Of a stretch of DNA of 64,000 nt, positions 42,691 through 49,649 are shown one piece after another. This stretch comes from Planctomycetota bacterium (GTDB lineage: Bacteria; Planctomycetota; UBA8742; UBA2392). Under the pieces are notes generated by a model. The model had not been told where the DNA came from and did no database searches. It saw only the letters and a list, made by a program, of their open reading frames with translations. The DNA is taken from positions 62,001 to 126,000 of the forward strand of contig JADLAK010000015.1 in assembly GCA_020848275.1 (NCBI GenBank), written 5' to 3'. The position numbers and the translations under genes are program-made. Position 1 is the first letter of the stretch. Each line of letters opens with the position of its first letter.

Positions 42691-43668
42691 ATGGCGGCGA
42701 TTACCTACGTTGAAGCGATCACCCAGGGCCTGCGCGAAGAAATGCAGCGCGACCCCGACGTGTTCATGCTCGGCCAGGACATCGGCGTTTACGGCGGCGC
42801 GTTTGGCGTCACCAAGGGCCTGCAGGAAGAATTCGGCAAAGAGCGCGTGTGGGACACGCCGCTGAGCGAAACCGCGATCATCGGCAACGCCATCGGCGCG
42901 GCGATGTACGGCCTGCGCCCCGTGGCCGAAATGCAGTTCGCCGATTTCGTCGCCTGCGGCTTCAACCAGATCATCAACAACGCCGCGAAGATCCATTATC
43001 GCTGGGGACCGAAAGTCCCGATGGTCGTCCGCCTGCCCTGGGGCGGCGGCGTGAGCGGCGGGCCCTTCCACAGCGGCTGCATGGAAGCCTGGTTCATGAA
43101 CGTTCCCGGCCTGACGCTCGTTTGCCCGAGCACTGCCAAGGACGCCAAAGGCCTGATTAAAGCCGCGATTCGCGACGACAACCCTATCCTGTATTTCGAG
43201 CACAAGCATCTTTACCGCGACCCGAAGCTGCGCGAGGACGTCGGCGAAGTTGAGCCCACGCCCATCGGGCGTGCCCGTGTCGCGCGCGAGGGAAAAGACG
43301 CCAGCGTGATCACGTTCGGCGCGATGGTTTACAAGGCGCTGGACGCCGCAGCGGAACTCGAAAAAGAGGGCGTCAGCATCGAGGTCATCGACCTGCGCAG
43401 CCTGCGGCCCTACGACAAAGCGGCGATCGAAGCGACCGTGAAAAAGACCGGCCGCGTGCTGGTGCTCAACGAAGCCACGCTGATGGGCAGCGTCGCGGGC
43501 GAATACGCGAGTTTCATCAGCGAATATTGCTTCGAGAGCCTCGATGCGCCGGTGATTCGCATCGGCGCGCTCGAAACGCCGATTCCCTATGCGCCGGAGC
43601 TCGAGCACGAGATGTTGCCGAGCAAAGAAAAGCTGGTCGCCGCCCTGCGCAAGCTCGTAGCATATTGA
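42691..43668 (+). CDS. pdhB: Pyruvate dehydrogenase E1 component, beta subunit
   Basis: The 325-residue subunit pairs with PdhA. MAAITYVEAITQGLREEMQRDPDVFMLGQDIGVYGGAFGVTKGL, then WDTPLSETAIIGNAIGAAM, EMQFADFVACGFNQI, KVPMVVRLPWGGGVSGGPFHSGCMEAWFMNVPGL and SLRPYDKAAIEATVKKTGRVLVLNE are all family blocks. Length is normal. An MBL-fold and a Rieske gene follow with overlaps or a one-base gap, suggesting one transcript. Confidence 0.93.
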   Translation: MAAITYVEAITQGLREEMQRDPDVFMLGQDIGVYGGAFGVTKGLQEEFGKERVWDTPLSETAIIGNAIGAAMYGLRPVAEMQFADFVACGFNQIINNAAKIHYRWGPKVPMVVRLPWGGGVSGGPFHSGCMEAWFMNVPGLTLVCPSTAKDAKGLIKAAIRDDNPILYFEHKHLYRDPKLREDVGEVEPTPIGRARVAREGKDASVITFGAMVYKALDAAAELEKEGVSIEVIDLRSLRPYDKAAIEATVKKTGRVLVLNEATLMGSVAGEYASFISEYCFESLDAPVIRIGALETPIPYAPELEHEMLPSKEKLVAALRKLVAY

Positions 43669-43669
43669 C

Positions 43670-44299
43670 ATGGAAAAGATCGCCACGAACCTCTACCTGC
43701 ACCAGCTTCCCCGGGGCAAGTGGACGAATTTTTCGTGGCTGATCAAACGCAAGGCCGGCAACTACCTGATCGCCTGCGCCGACGTCACCGACGCGCTGGG
43801 CGAAATCGAAAAACTCGGCGGGGTCAAACGCGTCTTCCTGACTGACATCCATTTCGCCAACGCCTGGCACGGCAAGGTCGCCAACCACTTCGGTGCGGCG
43901 CTGGTCTGCCACGAAAGCGACGCCGCGAAGGTGAAAAAACGCTGCAAGGCGACCAAAAACGAGTCCCTGGGCATGCGCAACCAGGTCGACGACGATTTCC
44001 ATTCGATGCACACGCCCGGCCACGCCGAGGGCGGCCTTTGCTACCTGTGGGAGCCCGATGGCGAAGGCACGCTGTTTACCGGCGATTTCCTGTGCGCGAC
44101 CACGGGCGGCTGGGCGGTGTTTTGCGGCCAGGCGAAGAAAAAGACCATGTCCCAAAGCCTCAAGGCGGTCGCGGGACTGCCCGTGGCGCGCCTTTGCCCC
44201 GGCGTCAGCGAAGGCAAGCCGCTGCCGATGAAGGAATTCGCCCCCAGGGGTTTCTCCAAACTGGTCGATGACACCATCGCGAAATTCTGTGCGCCATGA
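43670..44299 (+). CDS. Metallo-beta-lactamase-fold protein with altered metal site
   Basis: The 209-residue protein follows the MBL fold but the first metal motif HxHxDH reads DIHFANAWHG. The later ligands look retained: HTPGHAEGG and LFTGDFLC. Two zinc ions as in normal hydrolases are therefore doubtful; a single metal or non-enzymatic role is possible. It begins one base after the pdhB stop and overlaps the Rieske gene (ATGA), so the three are probably co-expressed. The linkage to electron transfer is an inference. Confidence 0.7.
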   Translation: MEKIATNLYLHQLPRGKWTNFSWLIKRKAGNYLIACADVTDALGEIEKLGGVKRVFLTDIHFANAWHGKVANHFGAALVCHESDAAKVKKRCKATKNESLGMRNQVDDDFHSMHTPGHAEGGLCYLWEPDGEGTLFTGDFLCATTGGWAVFCGQAKKKTMSQSLKAVAGLPVARLCPGVSEGKPLPMKEFAPRGFSKLVDDTIAKFCAP

Positions 44300-44607
44300 A
44301 ACGCGTCCGGATTATTGACGTGTCAATGGCTCCCGCGCCCGGCAAGGGCGCGCGCGTGCGCAGCGAAGACGGCCGCTACCTCGCGCTTTTCAATGTGGGG
44401 GGCGAGTTTCACCTGTGCGAAGACCGCTGCCCGCACATGGATTCACCCATCCACGACGGCACGATTGTGCGCGGCGTCGTCACCTGCATGTGGCACATGT
44501 GGCAGTTCGACATCGCCAGCGGGCAATGCCTGATTTCGGACAACATCCGGCTCGCGAAATTCGACGTCGAAGTTGACGGCGGCGTCATCTACGCAAAGCT
44601 TCCGTAG
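44296..44607 (+). CDS. Rieske-type 2Fe-2S ferredoxin
   Basis: The 103-residue protein has the Rieske ligands CPH (Cys45, His47) and CMWH (Cys64, His67), 16 residues apart, as in small soluble Rieske ferredoxins of dioxygenase or nitrite-reductase type. Its start overlaps the preceding MBL-fold gene by four bases. It probably carries electrons for an oxygenase or reductase not in this window. Confidence 0.9.
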   Translation: MKRVRIIDVSMAPAPGKGARVRSEDGRYLALFNVGGEFHLCEDRCPHMDSPIHDGTIVRGVVTCMWHMWQFDIASGQCLISDNIRLAKFDVEVDGGVIYAKLP

Positions 44608-44668
44608 ACGATTTTCTAAAGTTTAGCCGCCGCTACGCCCGTTAACACGGGAAGGCCGGGGACTGTCC

Positions 44669-44899
44669 ATGCGATCCAAGCCGCTCGAATCACCCAAGAT
44701 TGTCCAGCGTTGCGCTTATTGCCGCAGCGAGATCGTGCTACCCAACGGCTTGCCCGCCACGCCGATCATTGCCTGCGCCGGCTGCGGCCGCGACAACCTG
44801 TCGGCGGTGATGAGATTGTTGTTGAAGCGTTGTAGCGTTAGCGCCGCGCGCGCTCGAAGTCAAACGCGCCGCGCAGCGCATACCAGCTTGCAAACCTGA
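44669..44899 (+). CDS. Small zinc-ribbon protein
   Basis: The 76-residue frame reads QRCAYCRSEIVLPNGLPATP followed by IIACAGCGRDNLSAVMRLL, with two CxxC pairs that would bind zinc. The last 20 residues are Arg/Ala/Ser-rich and overlap the end of the antisense lipoprotein gene by 62 bp, so the true end may carry little function. It follows the Rieske gene by 61 bp. No ribosome binding site is strong. Confidence 0.5.
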   Translation: MRSKPLESPKIVQRCAYCRSEIVLPNGLPATPIIACAGCGRDNLSAVMRLLLKRCSVSAARARSQTRRAAHTSLQT

Positions 44900-45623
44900 A
44901 ATAGTCCGGCCACGCCCGCTTGCGAATGGCAACGGCGCCGTTTTCGTAGCCGCTGCCGCGCGTCTTGAGTGATGACGCGTAGTCTTCCAGAGACGCGTTG
45001 ACCTTCACGTCGCGGCTGTCGATCACTTCATCGGCGGCATAAAGCGGATACTTCGAATAATCGGCGCCAAGCGGAAACGGCCGGCCCGTGCCGTGGCGCT
45101 CGATGCGCCGGATCTCCTCGGCGCTTGGCGAATGACGCGTCGCGTACAGGACCTGCCATGCGAGCTCGAGTCGCGGGTAATCGTAGGGATCGTAGCTGCG
45201 CACTTCACCCACGATGATGGCGTCGGCCTTCAGGTTGCGCGCCAGCGCGCGCGCCGACTCGGCGCTCGCCAGCGGATTGAGATCGTCGCCGCCCGCTTGC
45301 CATGCCTGCATAACGTCGGCGGGAGGAACCACCTCGAAGCCGCGGAACTGCGCGAGTTCCTGGCCGAATTCTCGCGCGATCTCGGCGGAGAAAACCACAA
45401 ACCGGCCGTCGGGCAAGTCCGTACCCTTAAGGTCGAAGTCGTAGCGCTGATTTTCCGTTTTCTCACCAAACACAAACGGGGCAATCGCGATGCGCTTCAC
45501 AACCACGTCGCGGCAATACGGGTTGTCTTCGTTGTGAACGTCGCGCTGGACCTGGAAGAACGTGCAGCCGCAACCGAGCACCGCCGCAATCGCAACCAGC
45601 ATCACCCATGAGAAAACGCGCAT
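44838..45623 (-). CDS. CsgG/LpoB-like lipoprotein
   Basis: The 261-residue protein begins MRVFSWVMLVAIAAVLGCGC with a lipobox around Cys18-Cys20. VKRIAIAPFVFGEK, then ADAIIVGEVRSYDPYDYPRLELAWQVLYA resemble the strand-helix pattern of CsgG-type or related outer-membrane lipoproteins. The start is two bases after the stop of the TolB-like gene, with GGTGGAAGG upstream, so both belong to one operon. An exact role is not known; these proteins help in export or cell-wall control in other bacteria. Confidence 0.68.
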   Translation of the reverse strand: MRVFSWVMLVAIAAVLGCGCTFFQVQRDVHNEDNPYCRDVVVKRIAIAPFVFGEKTENQRYDFDLKGTDLPDGRFVVFSAEIAREFGQELAQFRGFEVVPPADVMQAWQAGGDDLNPLASAESARALARNLKADAIIVGEVRSYDPYDYPRLELAWQVLYATRHSPSAEEIRRIERHGTGRPFPLGADYSKYPLYAADEVIDSRDVKVNASLEDYASSLKTRGSGYENGAVAIRKRAWPDYFRFASWYALRGAFDFERARR

Positions 45624-45625
45624 GA

Positions 45626-46633
45626 TTACCTTCCACCGCCGAGGCCGGATTCGAGTTTTGGCAGGTACAGCGCCGCCGAAAAGATGTTCTGGCCGCCATC
45701 GCGATTGCTGACGTAGAAACAGCGTTCGCCCAGCGCGTCGTAGACGGCGTCCCAGTCCTGCATGCCATGCCAGGTCACGCGGCCGGCGCGCGCGCCGCGC
45801 AGTGTGATCATCCAGATGTCGTCGGCGCGGACAAAACCGTCGCGCGCGTTGCCATCGAGCTTGCCGACAGTGCTGAACAGTATCCAGTTCGGGCCCGCGA
45901 ACGTCGGTAGCACCGCGCCATGATCGTCGCTGCGGTAAATCTCGGTTTGTTCGGTTCCGTCGGTGCGGATCGTCCACAGGCTGGGCCAGCCCGGCGCGCG
46001 GCGGCTGTTGCGCGAAAACACGATCAGCGGGTCCACGGGCGAGAAACTCGGGTTGCTGCCCTCGCAAAGCAGAGTCCGCGTGCCCGAATCGAGGTCCGCC
46101 AGCGCGACCAGCCAGGGTTCGCCCGCATTGCGGCGGGTCGAATACGCAATCCACTTGCCGTCGGGGCTAAAGCAAGGCGCAAAGTTTTCCCAGCCGTCGT
46201 CCGTTACTTGAAGAAGCGGTGAGTTCACTTTCAGGTCGGCGACGTAGATGTTCCAGCGGCCGTCGCGGTTGCTGGCAAACGCGAGTTGAGTGCCGTCGGC
46301 TCTGAAGGCCGGCGTGATGTCATCAAGCGGGTGGCGCGCTACTTCGCGTGCGGCGCGGCCCGCGATGTCCTGGATAAAAATGTCAGCGTGCTCGCCGTTG
46401 ACGGTCGCTGAATATGCGAGCGACTTTCCGTCAGGCGAAAGCGCCGGGTGCGCGTAGGCCGTTTTGCTCGCGCTGGTGTGCTGACTGACGCTGGAAACAT
46501 CGAACGAGAAATAGGCGGTGCCGGGCGTGAGTTCGGGCGGCTCCCATATTTCAGGCCGCGAAACCGTCGTGGGTTCGCTGGCGCATGCGGCGAGCAACGC
46601 GGCAAACGCAAATGTCGTCCAGCCCCAGCGCAT
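45626..46633 (-). CDS. TolB-like beta-propeller lipoprotein
   Basis: The 335-residue protein starts MRWGWTTFAFAALLAACAS with lipobox LAAC. PD40-type repeats follow: HPALSPDGKSLAYSA, TPAFRADGTQLAFASNRDG, APCFSPDGKWIAYSTRRN and NPSFSPVDPLIVFSRN, which form a propeller as in TolB. It is likely periplasmic and membrane-anchored and may act in envelope organisation with the CsgG-like protein downstream. Start ATG 46633 is set by the signal peptide. Confidence 0.82.
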   Translation of the reverse strand: MRWGWTTFAFAALLAACASEPTTVSRPEIWEPPELTPGTAYFSFDVSSVSQHTSASKTAYAHPALSPDGKSLAYSATVNGEHADIFIQDIAGRAAREVARHPLDDITPAFRADGTQLAFASNRDGRWNIYVADLKVNSPLLQVTDDGWENFAPCFSPDGKWIAYSTRRNAGEPWLVALADLDSGTRTLLCEGSNPSFSPVDPLIVFSRNSRRAPGWPSLWTIRTDGTEQTEIYRSDDHGAVLPTFAGPNWILFSTVGKLDGNARDGFVRADDIWMITLRGARAGRVTWHGMQDWDAVYDALGERCFYVSNRDGGQNIFSAALYLPKLESGLGGGR

Positions 46634-46707
46634 GGCGGTCCTTGGTTGCGGCAATCGTGCTTAATCTTCTTATCGGCATTAACCGCCGGGGGCTTGAGGG
46701 AAAAGCA

Positions 46708-46780
46708 GCCCCGCCCGGGAGGGCGGGGGCAATAGAGCAAAACCACGATTTATGAAACTTCCCCCGGCCTCCGGCCGGGG
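46708..46780 (-). terminator. Two GC hairpins between sppA and the TolB-like gene
   Basis: CCCCGCCC/GGGCGGGG (46709-46728) and CCCCGGCC/GGCCGGGG (46762-46780) are stable stems. On the minus strand the second follows the sppA stop at a distance of seven bases, then an AAGTTTCATAAA stretch. They probably end sppA transcription. Confidence 0.6.
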
Positions 46781-46786
46781 CTGACT

Positions 46787-48055
46787 TTACGGCACCCAGA
46801 TCGCCAATGGGCGGTTGGGATAAAACCGCGCCATTGCCTGCATGCGCGCGGCGAGCGCGTCCGCCGTCGCCGCGGGCACGTCCTCCAGCGACACTTTCGG
46901 CTTCTTGGCGTCGCTGTTCATGCCAAACAACGCCGCGAGACCGCTGGGTTTGCGACCGTATTCAACGACCTGCGCGTTGCGCGAACCCGTGAGGCGTTCC
47001 GCTTCCTCGACAGCGTCGTCGAAATAACCAATGCGGTCGACAAAGCCGAGGGTCTTCGCTTTGTCCGCCGAGAGGATGCGGCCGTCGGCGTAAGTTTCCC
47101 AATCGGCGGCAAGGCGGTTCTTGCGTCCTTCCTTCACGAGTTTCTTGAAGCGCCCGTGCATTTCGTCGACGAGTTCCTGCAGGATCGCGTTGCCTTCCTT
47201 CGCTTCTTCGCTGGTCGGGTCGGCAAAGGGACTGCCCATACCTTTGTTTTTGCCGGCCTTGATTGTCATGTCCTTGGCTTTCACGACTTCCGTCAGCGTC
47301 CCGTGGAAGTTCAGGCCCTGGATGATCACGCCGATGCTGCCCGTCAGTGTGGTCGGGTTGGCGACGATCACGTCCGCGGGCGCCGAGATGTAGTAGCCGC
47401 CGCTCGCCGCAAGGTCCTTCATGTAGACAACGATGGGTTTGTTAGTCTGCGATTTGAACTGCGTGATCTTGTGGTGCATCAGGTCGCTGGCTGTCACGCC
47501 GCCGCCGGGGCTGTTGATCTCGAGGATCACGGCCTTCACATAGGGGTCTTCCGCGGCGCGGTCGAGAGAATCTTCCAGCAGTTGCACCGGGTTTTCATGG
47601 CCGCCTCCGAACAGCCCGCCCTCGCCTTCCTCCATGATCACGCCGGAGATCGACACCACGGCGATCTTGTCCTTGGAGACGCCGGCCCGCCGGTCGTACT
47701 CGACGACGCGATGCGGGTCGCTCGAGCCGCCGCCGCCCAACATCGCCATGCCGCCGAACATGCCGGCGAAAATCAGCACGTTGAAACCAATCACGCCAAT
47801 GAGGATCAGCAGCCCGACCACACGCCAAACCGTCGAGCGCGACTTCACCGGCTGACGATAGCCCATCGGCGCCATCGGGCCTTGCCCCATGTGCGGCGGC
47901 GGGGGCGGCGGGAAGTGAAAACCGCCCGGCGGCGGAGGAGGAGGCGGCATGAACCCGGGCTGGCTGCGCGGCGGTTGCGGCGGCGGCGCGTTGAAACCCG
48001 GCGTCGAGGAAACATCGCCGAAATTGTCGCGGTTGGGATCGTTGGGGCTGTCCAC
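46787..48055 (-). CDS. sppA: Signal peptide peptidase SppA, short form, with proline-rich N-terminus
   Basis: The 422-residue membrane protease of the S49 family cleaves leftover signal peptides. Residues 1-75 are a cytoplasmic Pro/Gly-rich stretch (PPPPPPPGGFHFPPPPPP). One membrane helix follows (VVGLLILIGVIGFNVLIFAGM). The catalytic Ser lies in LAASGGYYIS, and the general-base Lys is probably in IKAGKNKGMGSP. Start GTG 48055 follows an AGGAGA box just after the B12-binding gene stop, so the two are coupled. The proline-rich extension is unusual for SppA and could mediate partner binding. Confidence 0.87.
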   Translation of the reverse strand: MDSPNDPNRDNFGDVSSTPGFNAPPPQPPRSQPGFMPPPPPPPGGFHFPPPPPPHMGQGPMAPMGYRQPVKSRSTVWRVVGLLILIGVIGFNVLIFAGMFGGMAMLGGGGSSDPHRVVEYDRRAGVSKDKIAVVSISGVIMEEGEGGLFGGGHENPVQLLEDSLDRAAEDPYVKAVILEINSPGGGVTASDLMHHKITQFKSQTNKPIVVYMKDLAASGGYYISAPADVIVANPTTLTGSIGVIIQGLNFHGTLTEVVKAKDMTIKAGKNKGMGSPFADPTSEEAKEGNAILQELVDEMHGRFKKLVKEGRKNRLAADWETYADGRILSADKAKTLGFVDRIGYFDDAVEEAERLTGSRNAQVVEYGRKPSGLAALFGMNSDAKKPKVSLEDVPAATADALAARMQAMARFYPNRPLAIWVP

Positions 48056-48065
48056 GGTTGTTCTC

Positions 48066-48479
48066 CTAGGCTGCCTTGCGGCGTTTGGCGACTTCGTCTG
48101 TGACGTACTTCGCGATTTCACGCGTGTCCGTGCCCGGCCCGAACAGGGCGCCGACGCCTTGTTCTTGCAATTTTGCGGCCTCGGCTTGCGGGATGACGCC
48201 GCCGCCGAACAAAAGGATGTTGTCGGCCTTCTGGGCCTTGAGCAGCTCCATCACGCGCGGAAACAGCGTCATGTGCGCGCCCGAAAGCGACGACAGGCCG
48301 ATCGCGTCGGCGTCTTCCTGGATGGCCGCGGCCACGATCATCTCGGGCGTCTGGCGCAGGCCGGTGTAGATGACTTCCATGCCGGCGTCGCGCAGGCTTG
48401 CGGCGACGATCTTCGCGCCGCGGTCGTGGCCGTCGAGCCCCGCTTTGGCGATCAGTACGCGAATCTTTCGTTCAGCCAT
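48066..48479 (-). CDS. B12-binding small subunit of a methylmalonyl-CoA mutase-type enzyme
   Basis: The 137-residue protein is a stand-alone cobalamin-binding domain. The DxHxxG motif lies in [13 protein letters not shown], with the lower-ligand histidine. [19 protein letters not shown] and [11 protein letters not shown] are typical of mutase small subunits (McmA2/HcmB-type). The catalytic large subunit is not in this window. It is upstream of sppA on the minus strand. The start ATG 48479 fits the family N-terminus. Confidence 0.87.
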   Translation of the reverse strand: MAERKIRVLIAKAGLDGHDRGAKIVAASLRDAGMEVIYTGLRQTPEMIVAAAIQEDADAIGLSSLSGAHMTLFPRVMELLKAQKADNILLFGGGVIPQAEAAKLQEQGVGALFGPGTDTREIAKYVTDEVAKRRKAA

Positions 48480-48524
48480 CAAATCCTCGCTGCCTGCATA
48501 CGATATTCAATTAAAGCTGTTATT

Positions 48525-48607
48525 TGCCACAGATGAACACAGATAAACACAGATCAAAACACGCTGTCTTTGCCTTTATCTGTGTCCATCTGTGTTTATC
48601 CGCGGCT
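48525..48607. repeat. Decamer-period palindrome 7 (ATCTGTG class)
   Basis: Left arm 48525-48554 has three 10-bp units each ending ACAGAT. The loop is 23 bp. Right arm 48578-48607 has units starting ATCTGTG, ATCTGTG, ATCCGCG. It lies between two divergent genes, so it cannot be a plain terminator and must sit next to both promoters. Confidence 0.9.
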
Positions 48608-48618
48608 AAAAGGCGGTT

Positions 48619-49554
48619 ATGGCGACAGCAAAGGACATCGCAAAGGCTGCAAAACTGCTCAAAGAGGGCGGTGTGGTCGCGTTTCCCACCGAGACGGTCT
48701 ACGGACTGGGAGCCGACGCTTTTAACGAGGCCGCCATCGCACGCGTGTTCGAGATCAAAAATCGACCGCGCTTCGACCCGCTGATCGTGCACATTGCCGA
48801 CATGAAACAGCTCAAGACGCTGGCGCGCGACATTCCCGCGGTTGCGCGCAAACTCGCCCGCAAGTTCTGGCCGGGCCCGCTGACGCTGATTCTGCCGAAA
48901 ACCCGCGCCGTGCCGGACATCGTGACCGCGGGCGGCGAAACCGTCGGTGTCCGGATGCCAGATCATCCGATTGCCTTGAGGCTGATTGCTGCCTGCGGCC
49001 AACCCGTCGCCGCACCCAGCGCCAATCCGTTTGGCGCGACCAGTCCCACCACCGCCGCCCACGTACGCGAGCAACTGGGCAAACGCGTGGACATGATCCT
49101 CGACGGCGGACCCTGCCGCGTCGGGCTGGAATCCACGGTGGTTGAATTTCCCGCGCGCGGCAAGCCGCGCGTGTTGCGGCCGGGCGGTCTGGCGGTCGAA
49201 GACATCGAGGCGGTGGTCGGTCCGGTCGCGATTTCTGCGCACAGTTCCTCGAAGCCTAAGTCGCCGGGCATGCTCGAGCGGCATTACGCGCCGCGGACGC
49301 GCCTGGTGATTGGCGGCAAACCCGGGGGCAAGCGCGTCGGGCTGCTGAAAATATTCGGCCTTGTTCCGAAGGGAACATTTGCGGCAGTTGAGGTGTTATC
49401 GGCCAAAGGCGACCTGCGTGAGGCCGCCGCGCACCTGTTTGCGGCGATGCGCAGGCTAGATGCCCTGAAGCTGGACGTGATCATGGCGGAACTTGCGCCC
49501 GAGGAAGGGCTTGGCCGCGCGATCAACGACCGACTGCGCCGCGCCGCGATGTAG
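48619..49554 (+). CDS. tsaC: Threonylcarbamoyl-AMP synthase (Sua5/YrdC with C-terminal domain)
   Basis: The 311-residue enzyme makes threonylcarbamoyl-AMP for the t6A modification of tRNA. The YrdC domain shows GGVVAFPTETVYGLGADAF, KNRPRFDPLIVHI, FWPGPLTLIL and VGVRMPDHPIALRLI, then PSANPFGATSPTTAAHV. KSPGMLERHYAPRTRL starts the Sua5 extension. Length fits the Sua5-type form. The stop codon TAG lies within a palindromic repeat (49551-49578), suggesting that the repeat reshaped the 3' end of the gene. Confidence 0.92.
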   Translation: MATAKDIAKAAKLLKEGGVVAFPTETVYGLGADAFNEAAIARVFEIKNRPRFDPLIVHIADMKQLKTLARDIPAVARKLARKFWPGPLTLILPKTRAVPDIVTAGGETVGVRMPDHPIALRLIAACGQPVAAPSANPFGATSPTTAAHVREQLGKRVDMILDGGPCRVGLESTVVEFPARGKPRVLRPGGLAVEDIEAVVGPVAISAHSSSKPKSPGMLERHYAPRTRLVIGGKPGGKRVGLLKIFGLVPKGTFAAVEVLSAKGDLREAAAHLFAAMRRLDALKLDVIMAELAPEEGLGRAINDRLRRAAM

Positions 49555-49617
49555 GGGCGACCCACGGGTCGCCCCTACGGCCAGTGAACGGTGGACACGG
49601 CCAAGCCGTGTCCCTAC
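49551..49617. repeat. Two adjacent REP-like palindromes after tsaC
   Basis: A 28-bp palindrome with half-site GTAGGGGCGACCC lies at 49551-49578. A second, GGACACGGC/GCCGTGTCC, lies at 49593-49613 and continues into CTAC. Both belong to the GTAGGG...CCCTAC type that is also inserted in pdhC. Confidence 0.82.
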
Positions 49618-49649
49618 AAAGGTACTCGACACGCTGACAGAGGACGCAC

